Source: Anomaloglossus baeobatrachus
Taxonomy: Eukaryota > Chordata > Amphibia > Anura > Aromobatidae
Assembly (NCBI RefSeq): GCF_048569485.1
Contig: NC_134361.1
Coordinates: forward strand, 172,514,492-172,578,491
Length of the DNA: 64,000 nt
Reading direction: 5' to 3'
In this document: in pieces, positions 47,605-58,379 of the stretch
How positions within the stretch are numbered: position 1 is the stretch's first letter
Layout of the letters: each line of letters opens with the position of its first letter
Notes under the pieces: generated by a model
The model's input: the letters and a program-made list of their open reading frames with translations, nothing else
What the model was told of the DNA's origin: nothing
The model's database searches: none
Program-made: the position numbers and the translations under genes

Positions 47605-48622
47605 TCCACACTGTAATGGGCGATTTTCCGGCTGATTGGCCTATGCAGAATGGAGTGGTGATTGTTCTAGTTATCATGTTCCCACAACTCGTGGAAGATA
47701 GAGAGCCAGAAGAGCCTATCAGCAATACACCAACACCAGCGCCCAGGGATGCACCAACACCCCGCCCCCGTAGGTCTCTGCCAGCCATACCTGACGTTGG
47801 GGAGGAGGGGTCTGTACTTCCCTCTCCCCCACTGGTACCTTTGTGAACCTAGAGGGCTCAGAAGGTCCACACGCCCCCAACTTGGGTCAGCCACCGCTCA
47901 GGTACAGGGAGACCGCAATCTAGTGAGTGGTGTCTGTTCGTTGTGTAAATATGTGTATGAATGAATGCCAATGAACCGAGATCTTCACCAGATTATGATG
48001 TTTAGGTAGTGGTTCCCAGCTACCTCCAGTTTAAGTCCCCTGTTGGCACCGTCTACAGTTCCCGTTTGCAGTTAAAAAGACAATGGCTGTGAACTTGCAG
48101 GCCGACCCATAAACTTTTGGTTCTTGTAAATAATCCCTGACCAACCTTCTCACCTGCCGCAGTCTCTCGAGAGGCTGATTGGAGGAAGGGCCTGCGGTAG
48201 AGTCAGCCGAGGCCCTGTCACCAGCAAAACCAGTGACTACCCTCTGGGTCAGGCGTCCCCTGGACGTGGGGCCCTTGAAAAAGACTGCCGGGTAAGGAAC
48301 TTTTTACCCGGCCCGTACAAGCAACACCTGGACCTGTCCTGGACTTGGGCAAGGGGTACGCACCAGTGCTTAGTGGTGGCACCAGGGGGCAGGTTGTTTT
48401 AGGTGGGGGTGAGTTGAGAAGGACCCGGTCCGTCCCGTCCTGGTTTTAATGTGCAACGTTTAAGAAAAATGCCTCCCGTAAGGGAAGAAACCACATATGC
48501 TTGAATGTAAATATGTTAGTATACTTGTAATCTGTTTTACCCTTTTCATCTTTTTCAGTTCAGTTCAATAAATGTTGGTGGTCGGACAGCCCGCGGACGG
48601 TCTGTATTAAACCAAGGGGGAA
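47605..48622 (+). other. 3' internal non-coding part of gypsy element 2
   Basis: A proline-rich tail sequence (about 47640-47920) is followed by non-coding sequence leading to the purine tract at 48615-48622. It corresponds to 10300-11081 plus 17719-17786 of element 1. Confidence 0.7.
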
Positions 48623-49729
48623 TGTGACGCCCTGGCAAAACCAGGTAGTCACAGATAGACCCCTGCATAACACCCTTCCCTCACTTAGGAAACACACAGC
48701 CGACCTGAAACCCTAGTCACCCCCCCTTAGGGAAAGATAAACACACCAGTGGGCAGGACCAGGCGGTTGGACACTCCCACCCAGGGGTCTAGACAGCCCA
48801 GGGCGGGAAAAACAGTAGCTAGTTCAGTTTGTAGTTCAAGTTGAGAGGAGTGTGGGCTGGAGCTAGGTGTAGCTCCAGCAGAGGAGGTTCAAGTTAAATG
48901 GTGCCAGGGTAGGAGCCCTGGTACCTTGGCTAGGAGGCAGGTCTCCGTCAGCAGGAGACGGGAAGACTGTTCGGCAGAACTGAGGTGGACCGGGACAGGG
49001 TTGTAGCCCGCCGGTACCGACACTGGAAACCGACCCGGAAACCGGAGCACAAAGGGGGGGGGTACTCTGACCCTGAAGCCAGGACTGGAAACCAGCGGCC
49101 TGGTTAATTAACCAATTGAGGCCAGGACTAGAGGTCCTGTCGGACCCAAAGTCCCTCATAGAAGACAACAGCCCACCGATAGGGATAAGAGGTCACTGCC
49201 AGGGCCCATAGATCCCACGGGCCAGCGTCTTCGGGCACGGTTCCTCAGGCCACATCCAGCCGGGAGAAGACTCCCGAGTTCCAGACTAGGAAGTCCACCT
49301 ACACAATGTCAGTGCAGAGGAAAAGGATAGATACCACCAGCCCCGGTGGGGGACCCGAATGCAACCGGCCGTGGCGCCGGTCACCAGCACCTTGGTTTAC
49401 CAGAGACTCGTGTAATTTATTGACTGTTAGTAATTAAGCATCCCTTTGCCATCGCTATACCCTGCACAGTGACACTGGGTCCCGAGGCAACCATCCCTAC
49501 CCACGGAGGGGTTAACATCCAGCTGCCACTAAATCTCCCCCAGGTGCCCCATAACAGCAGCGGTGGTGTCCCAACTCCCCACACACCGTGGGTGGCGTCA
49601 CAAACTTAATACGGTCTAGCCCGTACATCTACGTCCCCCCATTTATTCGGCGTGTCCGCGAGACCCCTGGGTCCGGAGACCCTCGAGCCACCCCCCTTAG
49701 CGGCGGCTGCTTGCACGGGGGGCGGCACA
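48623..49729 (+). repeat. 3' LTR of gypsy element 2
   Basis: This 1107-bp partner of 43839-44976 has several short indels, including the homopolymer region near 48720 and 49050. It ends GGCGGCACA before TATA. Confidence 0.9.
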
Positions 49730-49733
49730 TATA

Positions 49734-50002
49734 CAGAGTTATTAAAATTGGCATGTTGAATGAAAGCTGGGAGTCCGCCTCTGCTTTAGTGAGACAAGAA
49801 GCTGCCACAAAGGTAACAAAGCCAAAACCCCCACAGGCAAATTCCACATCTGATCCAACATGCTCACATCCCCTATTTCATGTAGCGAGCCGGTCAGGGA
49901 CACAACTGCAACCCCTAGCCTTGGCAGAACCCACGGCCGGTCCTACACACTCATGTGTCAGATAGGGAGCAGAGGCAGAGCTGGGCCACACCTCAGTGCA
50001 TA
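49734..50002. other. Sequence between element 2 and the stacked LTRs
   Basis: The first part probably continues the LTR-like unit begun at 43350. The last part (CAGAGCTGGGCCACACCTCAGTG) belongs to the dispersed repeat seen again at 53180-53210. No gene is seen. Confidence 0.4.
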
Positions 50003-50257
50003 TGTGGCACCCCTAAGGCTCTGGTCGCCACAGGATACTGCACCTTAATTAAGGTGCGGTATTTCTCTCAGGTAAGGGGGTTAATTACCGGTGCTCCACC
50101 TTCACACACCACATGCAGCTTAGGAGCCTTCTCACAGAGTGGGATGGCTCAGGGTAGGCAGGGGTGGTGGCCATCACGATCATGGTACTTCCCCGGTCAC
50201 TGAAGCCAGCCACCTGGGGGGTGGGTTCGACCTGAGGGTAGAAATAGGCACAACACA

Positions 50258-51413
50258 TGTGGCGCCCTGGACAAGCCAGGTCGTCACAGGTACTGCAACA
50301 ACACACCCCACACCCCGAGATAGGCACATCAGTCACACACAAATCCCCTCCATCCAGGGGCTGATGTCCACACCAGGTGGGGTGGAGCCAGGCAGTTGGC
50401 TCCACCCACTGAGGAGTTCACAGTCCTGGAGGCGGGAAAGGAAGGCAGATGAGTTAGGGAGAGTGAAGGAGAAGGAGGGAAGTAGCAGTTGAGGAGCAAT
50501 CTGACCGTGTCCGGGTACGTGGCCCGGGCACCAAGAGCAAGGTTGGCAGACGGTGGTGGCCGTCTTCAGGAGAGGCCGATCGACGCGGAACCGTAGGACC
50601 GGGGTCGGGCGGTGGCCCGCCGGTACCGAACCGGGGAGCGAAGAGAAGCCAGCACAAACCGGCAGGGCCTACGGACCCAGACCAGGCTTGGAGTCGCCGT
50701 TAAACCGGTCAAATCCATTAGCGACTGGAACCTCCGGTGTTTCCTAGCAGCAAAGACCCGATTGAAGGCAACCGTCCAAACTGAGAGAGGGAAATACACA
50801 CAGCTAGAATGCCCAGGACCAGAGCCTGCGGACAACAGGGGCTCCACCGGCACCTATCCAAGCTGGGGAGCGGGTTACCGGTGGGAAGCCATCGGGACCG
50901 AAGATACACAACAGGTGCAGGGAAAGGCAGCCACCACCAACCGTCCGGGAGTAACCACAGCAGCCGGCTGCGGGACCCATCCATCCGGCCGTTTGTTTTA
51001 CCGGAGACTCTGTATCCATTCTTGGCTGAGTGAGTACCACCGTGCCATCTGGTACCGCGCTGCCCCCGCGACCCTGCACCTCACCAACCCTGCCTCCCCA
51101 GTCACCTCACCGGGCCCGGGACCACCAAATCCCCCTACCCACAGAGGGGAAAGAAACATCCCAGCTGCTCCCTGTCATCGCTCCCGGGATCCCCATCCAG
51201 AGCAGCGGTGGTGCCCCAACCTCACCACAAACCGTGGGTGGCGTCACGGACCAACTCCCCAAACCCAAAACCACCCGTTTCACTCACGGGCGAGGAGCGC
51301 CGCTCGAGTCCCGGATCCGGCCCACCGCTCGAGCCACCGAGCAGCCAGCAGCAGCGCCGGACCCGAGCGTTAGCGAGAGCGCAGTGGCGGCGGCCTCCTC
51401 CCCGCCCGCGACA
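50258..51413 (+). mobile_element. Solo LTR of the gypsy element 1 family
   Basis: This starts TGTGGCGCCCTGGACAAGCC and ends CCCGCCCGCGACA, as do the LTRs of gypsy element 1, with similarity throughout. It is flanked by CACA (50254-50257 and 51414-51417). It interrupts the outer LTR in the block AGGCACAACACA...CACACC. Length 1156 bp. Confidence 0.88.
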
Positions 51414-51859
51414 CACACACCAAAAACAGATCCGTCAGGACCATAGTTCTGGCAAAATATCTCTGGAAAACTTGAACTTTACTAGGCCTGGGGCTTGGAG
51501 CTGGAGCTCAGCCAGGGTTCTAACCACTAAGGGGGACACCCTAGAAATAGGACACGCTCTCTCTCACCTTCTCTCTTCAAACACCGGTGGTGGCCCCCTA
51601 CTTGTCTGGGATTTACCAGAGCCCATTACGGCAGTGTCCAGTACTACTCGGCTAGCGACTGAAGCTGTGAGTAAACTACACCTTGAACCCGCAGAGACTG
51701 TGTTGGCTTGTCCTTACCGGTGTCACTGCCCAGCCCTAAGGCACCAACCGCCATTACCTTCCCTCTTCATCCACCCGGGGCCCAGTCTACCTGTGGGGAA
51801 CGACACCATCCCGGCTGCCTTCACACCTACCCCATTCAGATATTCTGCAGCAGCGCTAC

Positions 51860-52957
51860 TGAGTCGCCCACCACAGCGCTGCAGCGGGACACTGCGGGGA
51901 CTTCTCTGTAGGGACCTTTCTGGCAATAGATATGTCAGGTTAACTTTCATAGGAGTCGTGACGCCACTCTCGGGTTTGCGGTCAGGATGAGGGGTGACCG
52001 CCACTGCAGTTTTAGCGAGCGTCTGGGGCTGATTGTATTTGCTGTTTGGTGTTATGGCCTCCCGAGAGTGAGGCTGGCCGCAGGGGCTCGGGTGTATGTG
52101 TGTAGTACCACAGGTCACAGAAGAACTCACACACAGTCCAGAATATCTTTCACGGTTTTTACTCACTTTCAGTTGTTTTCTGTGAGGTAACCCGGGCGAT
52201 ACTGAGACAGACCAGAGAGAACCAGGTATCCTTCAGGCTGAAATAGAGGTGACTGCAAGCTCGCCCTTCTAGCACTTCTTGTTTCGGATAACCCCCGACT
52301 TGAAGTATATGGGATTCATCCAGTGAAGTCGCATCTGCCTTTTCTCCCCTTTCTGGCCCGTTTGCTGGCACCGTGGACCAAATAAAGATGGCTTCTTGCC
52401 CTATCTCACTTATGGGCCCCCTCGTTGCTGCTGACGCTGCGGAATCTGTGTGTTTGGTGAGACACTTGGAGTGCCCTCACCGGCAGGTTTAGTAGGTAGT
52501 TAAACTTGAGCCTACTTCGGGAACCTGTTTCCCCTGCGTGCCTGGTTTACCAGGAGTCCCCGTACTCAACCACCCCGCTTCTTCCTGAGGTGTCTTTCAG
52601 GCTGACTGTGTGGCAACCGAACTCCCCCACAAACAGCCACTACACTTTCAGGGTCTGACTAGCATGTCTGCGTGCCCGCTCTCCGCTTCAGACTCTGCTT
52701 GTGTGTTCTCCACCGCTTCTCTCTGACTCACTACCACTGCATCACTAGCTTCCAGCTTCTCCACCCACCACTAGCTGAGATGTGGAGGCCACGCCCCCTC
52801 CTGGGTCTTCCCAGGGGTCCCCTCTATGATGTGTATGAGACCTGGTCACTATGTGTCTGTGCGTACACACTTTACTCAGCCTTTGGGATTACCTATTTGC
52901 ACTCACCCAGCGTGGGTGCAGTACTCAGTGATGCCTGACCAGGTCAGGGGCGCCACA
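51860..52957 (-). mobile_element. Solo LTR, minus strand
   Basis: On the minus strand it begins TGTGGCGCCCCTGACCTGGTC with a terminal hairpin and ends GGGCGACTCA. It is flanked by CTAC (51856-51859 and 52958-52961). It is the same subtype as the plus-strand LTR at 53479, with shared blocks such as CCTGCCGGTG, GAACCAGGTATCC and GGAGGCCATA. Length 1098 bp. Confidence 0.85.
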
Positions 52958-53141
52958 CTACCACTGGCCGCAATCCACAGGTGGTGTCACGACAACTTTC
53001 CCAAATACCCCACTTCCCCCACCATTTACTGTACGCTTCGGGGAACCGGAACCGGGCAAGGACACCCCATGACATCGCCTGACCCGACCCGCAACGGCCC
53101 GGCAACGAATAGGGTAACCACCTGACCCGTAGGGCGCTACA

Positions 53142-53478
53142 CATATATAGAGCATAATAAGTCATGACAGGGCATAAGGCAGAAGCAGAGCTGGACCACA
53201 CCTCAGTGGGATATATAGTAAATATTAAGCCATGACAGGGCATAATGTACTGTTGTGTGTGGATGAGCCTTGCCTTTGCTCCCCGCCTGACACATCAGTA
53301 CATTGTGCCTTGCCATGGTTTGTTCTGCAGTGGACCTCAGCCTGTATTTGAAGCTTCTTTATGGCATGTGGAGGACTGTAATAAAGAAGATGTGAACTTA
53401 GAAGGCTCCACAGTGCAGATGGGAAAGGGAAGACAGGCGAAGCTCAGATAAAATAACGGCAGCTTGGCAGAGTGGCTA
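53142..53478. other. Dispersed repeat between stacked LTRs
   Basis: This has two diverged copies of a short unit (CATGACAGGGCATAA...) also seen at 37620-37930. No coding sequence is recognised. Confidence 0.45.
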
Positions 53479-53524
53479 TGTGGCGCCCCTGACCTGGTCA
53501 GGCACCACTAAGTACTGCACCCAT

Positions 53525-53758
53525 CATGGGCGTACCCAGCATCAAAACTAGGGGGGGGCAAACCATGGTCGTTCAGGTTGTAAAATATTAGAACGGAAAA
53601 GGTGAATGAAACGAAAATTTTAAGAGAATTAAATGTAATTATAGCTCGATTAATGACTCCGCGCCCCTCTCCACACACGCACACACTATAATGCACCCCC
53701 ATTACCATCACACACACACACACACACACACAATACAATGCACGCTCCATTACCCCTC

Positions 53759-53796
<38 letters not shown>

Positions 53797-54023
53797 ACAT
53801 CCCCCCATCACCCACTACATACACACACAAATACCATGCACCCCCCATTACCATCTCCCCACGCACACAATACAATGCACCCCCCATAATCCACACACAC
53901 ACACACACACACACACAATACAATGCACCCCCCCATCACCACCACACACACACACAAATACAATGCACCCCCCCATCAACCCCCCCCCACACACACAATA
54001 CAATGCACCCCCCCCCCCATCAC

Positions 54024-54055
<32 letters not shown>

Positions 54056-54936
54056 CCCCATCACCCCCTACACACACACACACACACACTACAATGTACC
54101 CCCCATTACCCCTCCCCACACACACAAATACAATGCATCCCCCCATCAACCCCCCCCCCCACACACACACTGCACCCCCCATCACCACACACACACACTG
54201 CACCCCCCATCACCACACACACACACTACAATGTACCCCCCCCCATTACCCCTCCCCACACACACACTACAATGTACCCTCCATTACCTCTCCACCCACA
54301 CACAACACAATGCACCAACATCACCCCCTGCAGACACAAATTACACTACCCCATCATGACACACTCCTGCCTCCCCCCCTCCCTCGGAATACAGTGCTCC
54401 TCCTCTGCCTGTCACAAAGCTGTGTCTCCTTCACAAATGTTCCCCGTTATGTGTCCTCAGCCCCTCCCCACACATCTCCATTAATTACACCTGTCTCTTT
54501 GGCTCCTCCAAGGAGCGCTTACCGCTTCCTGATCCTGATGTCTCCTGTGTCCCGGCGCCCGCAGCACTGTGATGACATCAGCAATGTGCTGATCTCATCA
54601 CGTTGCTGCACGTCAGGGGCGGGGCCCCAACCCGGCGCACTATTCAAATGTATTTACGTCTGAAAGACGCAAATGCATTTGAATAGGAAGAAAGAGGAAG
54701 CTGCGGTCGCCGGCATGCTCCTCTGCACTGTGTGCATGCCGGGCACACAGCAGGGCCGCCACAGCACAGCACGCTGCCTCCTGCTGCAGCTAGTGTGCCC
54801 GGCATGCACACACTGCTGAGCAGCGCGCCGGTGGCTGCAGATACAGCGGCCCACTACAGGCACCGGCCCACTACACCGTGCCCTTGCTTCTAGGGGGGGG
54901 CAGCTGCCCCCCTGCCCCTCGCTGGGTACGCCCATG
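53525..54936. mobile_element. Non-autonomous hAT transposon with internal CA-rich array, second example
   Basis: It starts CATGGGCGTACCCAGC and ends GCTGGGTACGCCCATG, a perfect 16-bp terminal inverted repeat. A perfect 8-bp duplication GCACCCAT flanks it (53517-53524 and 54937-54944). Its middle (about 53680-54350) is a tandem CA-rich array with units such as ACAATGCACCCCCCATCACC. The right third is GC-rich with TGTGCATGCCGGGCACAC/GTGTGCCCGGCATGCACAC inverted copies. No transposase is present. It interrupts an LTR and is therefore younger. Confidence 0.9.
53680..54350. repeat. CA-rich tandem array inside the second hAT
   Basis: Irregular units combine an (AC)n run of variable length with TACAATGCACCCCCCAT and ACC. 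The open frames across it in all plus frames are artefacts of the simple composition. Confidence 0.88.
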
Positions 54937-55013
54937 GCACCCATGCTGGGTCAGTACAAACAGGTAATCCCAAAGGCTGACTAGGATGTGTACGCACAGA
55001 CACGAAGTATCCA

Positions 55014-55016
<3 letters not shown>

Positions 55017-55061
<45 letters not shown>
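55017..55061. repeat. (CA)n microsatellite
   Basis: An uninterrupted CA dinucleotide run of about 22 units lies within the LTR at 53479-56544. Confidence 0.95.
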
Positions 55062-55064
<3 letters not shown>

Positions 55065-55527
55065 TCAGAGGGGACCCCTGGGCAGACCCAGAAGCGGGCG
55101 TAGCCCTCACGTCTCAGCTAGTGGTGGGTAGTGGGACTGGAAGCTAGAGAGTGTGCTGTGGCAGTCAAAGGAGTAGGAGTGGAGCAGCCGAGTCTGGAGG
55201 TGCAGACGTCAGTGAGCGGACACCAGTCAGACCCTGCACCTGTAGTGGCTGCTGGCGGGTGGAGTACAATCACCAGAGGTTGGACAGAAAGACGCTGGGG
55301 AAGTCAGCTAGTCTGGAGGTCACTGAGGGAACCAGCTGGTCGTGTACGGAGACTTCTGGAGGGTTAGGCACGCAGGGGAAACAGGTTACCGAAGTAGGCT
55401 CAAGTTTAACTACCTACTAAACCTGCCGGTGGGGTGGACAAGAAGTCCCACACCAACCATCACAGAGCCCGAGTATCAGCAGCAACGAGGGGGCCCATAA
55501 AGGAGGATTGAGCCAGGAGCCATCTTA

Positions 55528-56033
55528 GGCTGCTTTCACACATCCGGTTTGAGCTGTGCGGCTCAATCCGGCTGTGAAGCCTATGCAACGGATGCGGTGA
55601 AAACACCGCATCCTTTGCATACGTTTTTTACATGCGGCCGGTCCGGTTTTTGCCGCTTGCGGCATGCTACTGAGCATGCGCAGTGGCAAAAACCGCATGC
55701 GGCGGCCGGATGCGGTTTTTGCCGCATCGCGCCGCATCCGGCATCCATAGGAATGCATTGGGAAAAGCGCCGCTTCGGCCGGATGCGGCGCGATGCGGTT
55801 TTTTTGCCGGAGCAAAAAACGTGCCAGGGAACGTTCCATCCGGCCGCCGCATCGGCTAAATCTGCCGCATGCGGCAAAAACCGGACCGAACGCAAGCCCA
55901 TGCAGCACAATGCGGCACTAATTAAAGTCTATGCAGGAAAAACGCAACCGGCAGCAAAAAAAAAACGGTTGCGGTTTTCCTGCAAAGTGCCGGATTGTGC
56001 CGCATTGCAAAAGCCGGATGTGTGAAAGCAGCC
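55528..56033. mobile_element. Harbinger-like MITE, second family
   Basis: It runs from GGCTGCTTTCACACATCCGG to its exact inverted counterpart CCGGATGTGTGAAAGCAGCC, flanked by TTA (55525-55527 and 56034-56036). The 506-bp interior is full of short palindromes built from GCCGCATGCGGC and AAAACCG. The frames open on both strands are by-products of this composition. The 3-bp TTA duplication supports PIF/Harbinger. Confidence 0.85.
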
Positions 56034-56544
56034 TTAGCCTTTGTCCACGCTGCCAGCAAACGGATCAGAAAGGGGAGGAAGGCAGCTGCAACTTCCTTGG
56101 ACGAATCCCACGGTACTCTAAGTTAGGGGTTGTCCGAAACAAGAAGTGCTAGGAAGGAGAGTCAGCAGTCACCCCTACGTCGGCCTGAAGGATACCTGGT
56201 TCAACACAGCATCGCCCGGGTTGCCTCACTCTACCACCAGAAAGTGAGTAAAAACCCTGAAAGACATTTCTAGACTGTGTGTGAGTTCTTCTGCAACCTG
56301 TGGTACTACGCACTTACACCTGAGCCCCTGGGGCCAGCCTCACTCTCGGGAGGCCATATCATCTAACTGCACATACCATCAGCCCCAGACGCTCACTAAA
56401 CTGCAGTGGCGGTCACCCCTCATCCTGACCGCAAAACCGAGAGTGGCGTCACGATTCCTATTAAAGTTAACCTGACATACCTGTTGTCGGAAGATTCCCA
56501 GCACGTGAAGACCCTGAGGCGACCTGCAGGTGAGCGGCTTCACA

Positions 56545-57118
56545 TCTACACCCCCTATTCTTGGACTGCATGGATAAAAATATTATCAGGGATGGATGCT
56601 ATTAGGCAGCAGGCCACACCCTCTGATCTGTGATGTAGCGCCCCAGAAGGGAGGAGGAGCAGATCCACCGTCACATTCAATAGCAAGTAGTGTGAGGATT
56701 ACAAATAACATTACATGTGAGCGTTATTAGTTTATGAAGGCAGGTCCATTAAAATACTTCATCTCCCTAGAGTACCGCTTTAATACTTATTTATTTATTT
56801 TAACTTGTTGCTTAGAAAACCGACCACCGCTGCAGACTACCACCACTGGCTAAACATGTACAGTTCTAACAAATGTTTCTATTAAGCTTGTAAGTATGAC
56901 TTTGAAGCTGGCTGGGATTGTTGGAGTGTGCAGTTGGCTCCTAATCCCAGGCAGTTTCAGTGCAGCACTTACAAGCTAGACAGCAGTGGTGTTCAGTCTC
57001 CTAGGCAACGTGTGTACACAAAAGACTACACAACTAAAATACTGCCACAAACACACATGTAAACGTTCTTAAAGGGAGCCGGTTGTGAAAAAATTGCTAT
57101 TAACCTTCTAATATTGGA
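56545..57118. other. Intronic stretch without recognised feature
   Basis: No gene is seen. A partial TTAA-MITE-like start (TTAAAGGGAGCCGGTTGTGA at 57069) suggests a truncated relic. Confidence 0.4.
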
Positions 57119-58379
57119 TTAAAGAGGTTGGCTACTACTAGGACACCCTTTCTCATTCCCCATGTTTGGCCCCATTAAAGTAAAAAGGCTTACACTCACT
57201 TCTGCTGGTGGCATTGTTCCAGCAGTGAAAATGTGGTGCCCCTGAGGCTCTGGTCACCACAAGGTACTGCACCTCAGTTAAGGTGTGGTATCCATCTCAG
57301 TGTCACCACATTTCATCTCACATACAGTCAGGTGCTTCCCACTGGGGAACTGTCTTGGGGCAGAATGAGTCATGGGACTTTCCAGTCGCTAGGGCAACCG
57401 CCAGGGGGCGAGCACCATTGAGGATAGAGGTAGGCGCAACACACTCGTACAGACAGGCCAGTAGGGACCATAGTTCTGACAAGACACCTCTGGAACTCTT
57501 CTATCTACACAGGGCCTGGGTCTTGGAGCAGTAGCTCAGCCCGGGTTCCTAACTTCCATGGAAAGAACACGCTTTCTCTCCTCAAACACAGGTGGTGGCC
57601 CCTCACTTGCTTGGGATTGACCGGAGCCCATGACGGCAGAGACCAGCACCTGGGCGCAGCCTTAAATCAGTGAGTAAAAAGAACCTGGAACCGCAGTTAC
57701 TGACTCAAACTATGATTAGCTACGCCGTTGCCCCACGCTTCACTGCTTCCAAGTAACTGCCAACCCCCATCATCCAACCGGGGCCCGCTCCGCCTGTGGG
57801 GAGTGACACCATCCCAGCTGCCATAACACCTGCCCCGGTGAGGAATTCTGCAGCAGCAGCTACTCCCTGGCTGCGTGCCACAGGTGTCATCACGACAGAC
57901 TTTCCCAAACACCCCGCTTTCCCCACCATTTCCTGTACGCTTCAGGGCAACGGAACCCGTGACATTGCCTGACCCAACCCTCAACGGCCCGGCAACGAGT
58001 AGGTTAACCACCTGCCCAGTGGGGCGCTACAAAAGTTCTCAGTTTTTCTCACATGAGGTTGTTATGTTTCAAGAGTGCCAGACCGAATCACCGCCATCTT
58101 TTTTTCTCCCTGCATTAATATATATAAATAATCAACAGAAAGTGAGCGGCCAGCCATAGCTTTTACTTCCTATTGAGTACTCATTCATATGAAAGTGGGG
58201 AGAGAAAAGCCAGCGGTGATTGGGTACGGGGCTCAAGTGACGTCACAACCTGACCTGAGCCCCGGGAATGTCAACGCCAACGGCTGCGGCATGGCAGGGG
58301 TATAAGTTTTTCGTTTATTTTAATGGGCCAAACATGAAGAATGAGAAGGGCTTGTCCGAGTAGTGGACAACCCCTTTAA
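57119..58379. mobile_element. TTAA-flanked MITE split by a solo LTR
   Basis: The left end TTAAAGAGGTTGGCTACTAC pairs with the right end GTAGTGGACAACCCCTTTAA. The inverted match continues through TCATTC..CATGTTTGGCCC and ATTAAAGTAAA on the left versus its complement at 58310-58350. TTAA lies at both ends. The LTR at 57232-58031 is inserted within it. Confidence 0.78.
57232..58031 (+). mobile_element. Solo LTR, same subtype as 50003-53141
   Basis: It begins TGTGGTGCCCCTGAGGCTCTG and ends GGGGCGCTACA. Blocks such as CCATAGTTCTGACAAGACACC, AATTCTGCAGCAGCAG and GGCAACGAGTAGGTTAACC match the outer LTR at 50003-53141. The flanks are AAAA and AAAG. Length 800 bp. Confidence 0.78.

Larger units (their letters stand above)
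43839..49729 (+). mobile_element. Ty3/gypsy LTR retrotransposon, element 2
   Basis: LTRs lie at 43839-44976 and 48623-49729 (TGTGACGCCCTGGC ... GGCGGCACA). A primer-site-like TTGGCATCGCGAACAGGAT follows the 5' LTR, and a purine tract AAGGGGGAA precedes the 3' LTR. TATA flanks both sides (43835-43838 and 49730-49733). The protein parts belong to the same family as gypsy element 1 (gag with LPYVPGAAWLPQYDGK; integrase with YHAQTNGMCEKMNH). The LTRs differ by several percent with small indels, so this copy is older than element 1. It is broken, with several breaks, and shorter than the family norm. Confidence 0.9.
50003..53141 (+). mobile_element. Solo LTR holding two further solo LTRs
   Basis: The outer LTR begins TGTGGCACCCCTAAGGC, ends GGGCGCTACA and is flanked by CATA (49999-50002 and 53142-53145). 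It is related to the LTR at 57232-58031 along its length. Two later LTRs lie inside it: 50258-51413 (flanked by CACA) and 51860-52957 (flanked by CTAC). Without these it is about 0.88 kb. All three appear solo. Confidence 0.85.
53479..56544 (+). mobile_element. Solo LTR split by a hAT and a MITE
   Basis: This is the same LTR subtype as 51860-52957 but on the plus strand, starting TGTGGCGCCCCTGACCTGGTC. The hAT at 53525-54936 sits only 46 bp into it, and a Harbinger-like MITE lies at 55528-56033. A CA microsatellite lies at 55017-55061. The right end is approximate (AGCGGCTTCACA near 56544), because no clean duplication was found. Confidence 0.7.

Noticed and set aside
53691-54663. Overlapping open frames of about 220-250 codons
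   Set aside because: Same artefact, in the CA-rich array of the second hAT element.
55525-56025. Cys/Arg-rich open frames on both strands
   Set aside because: They are caused by the palindromic GCCGCAT repeats of the MITE.
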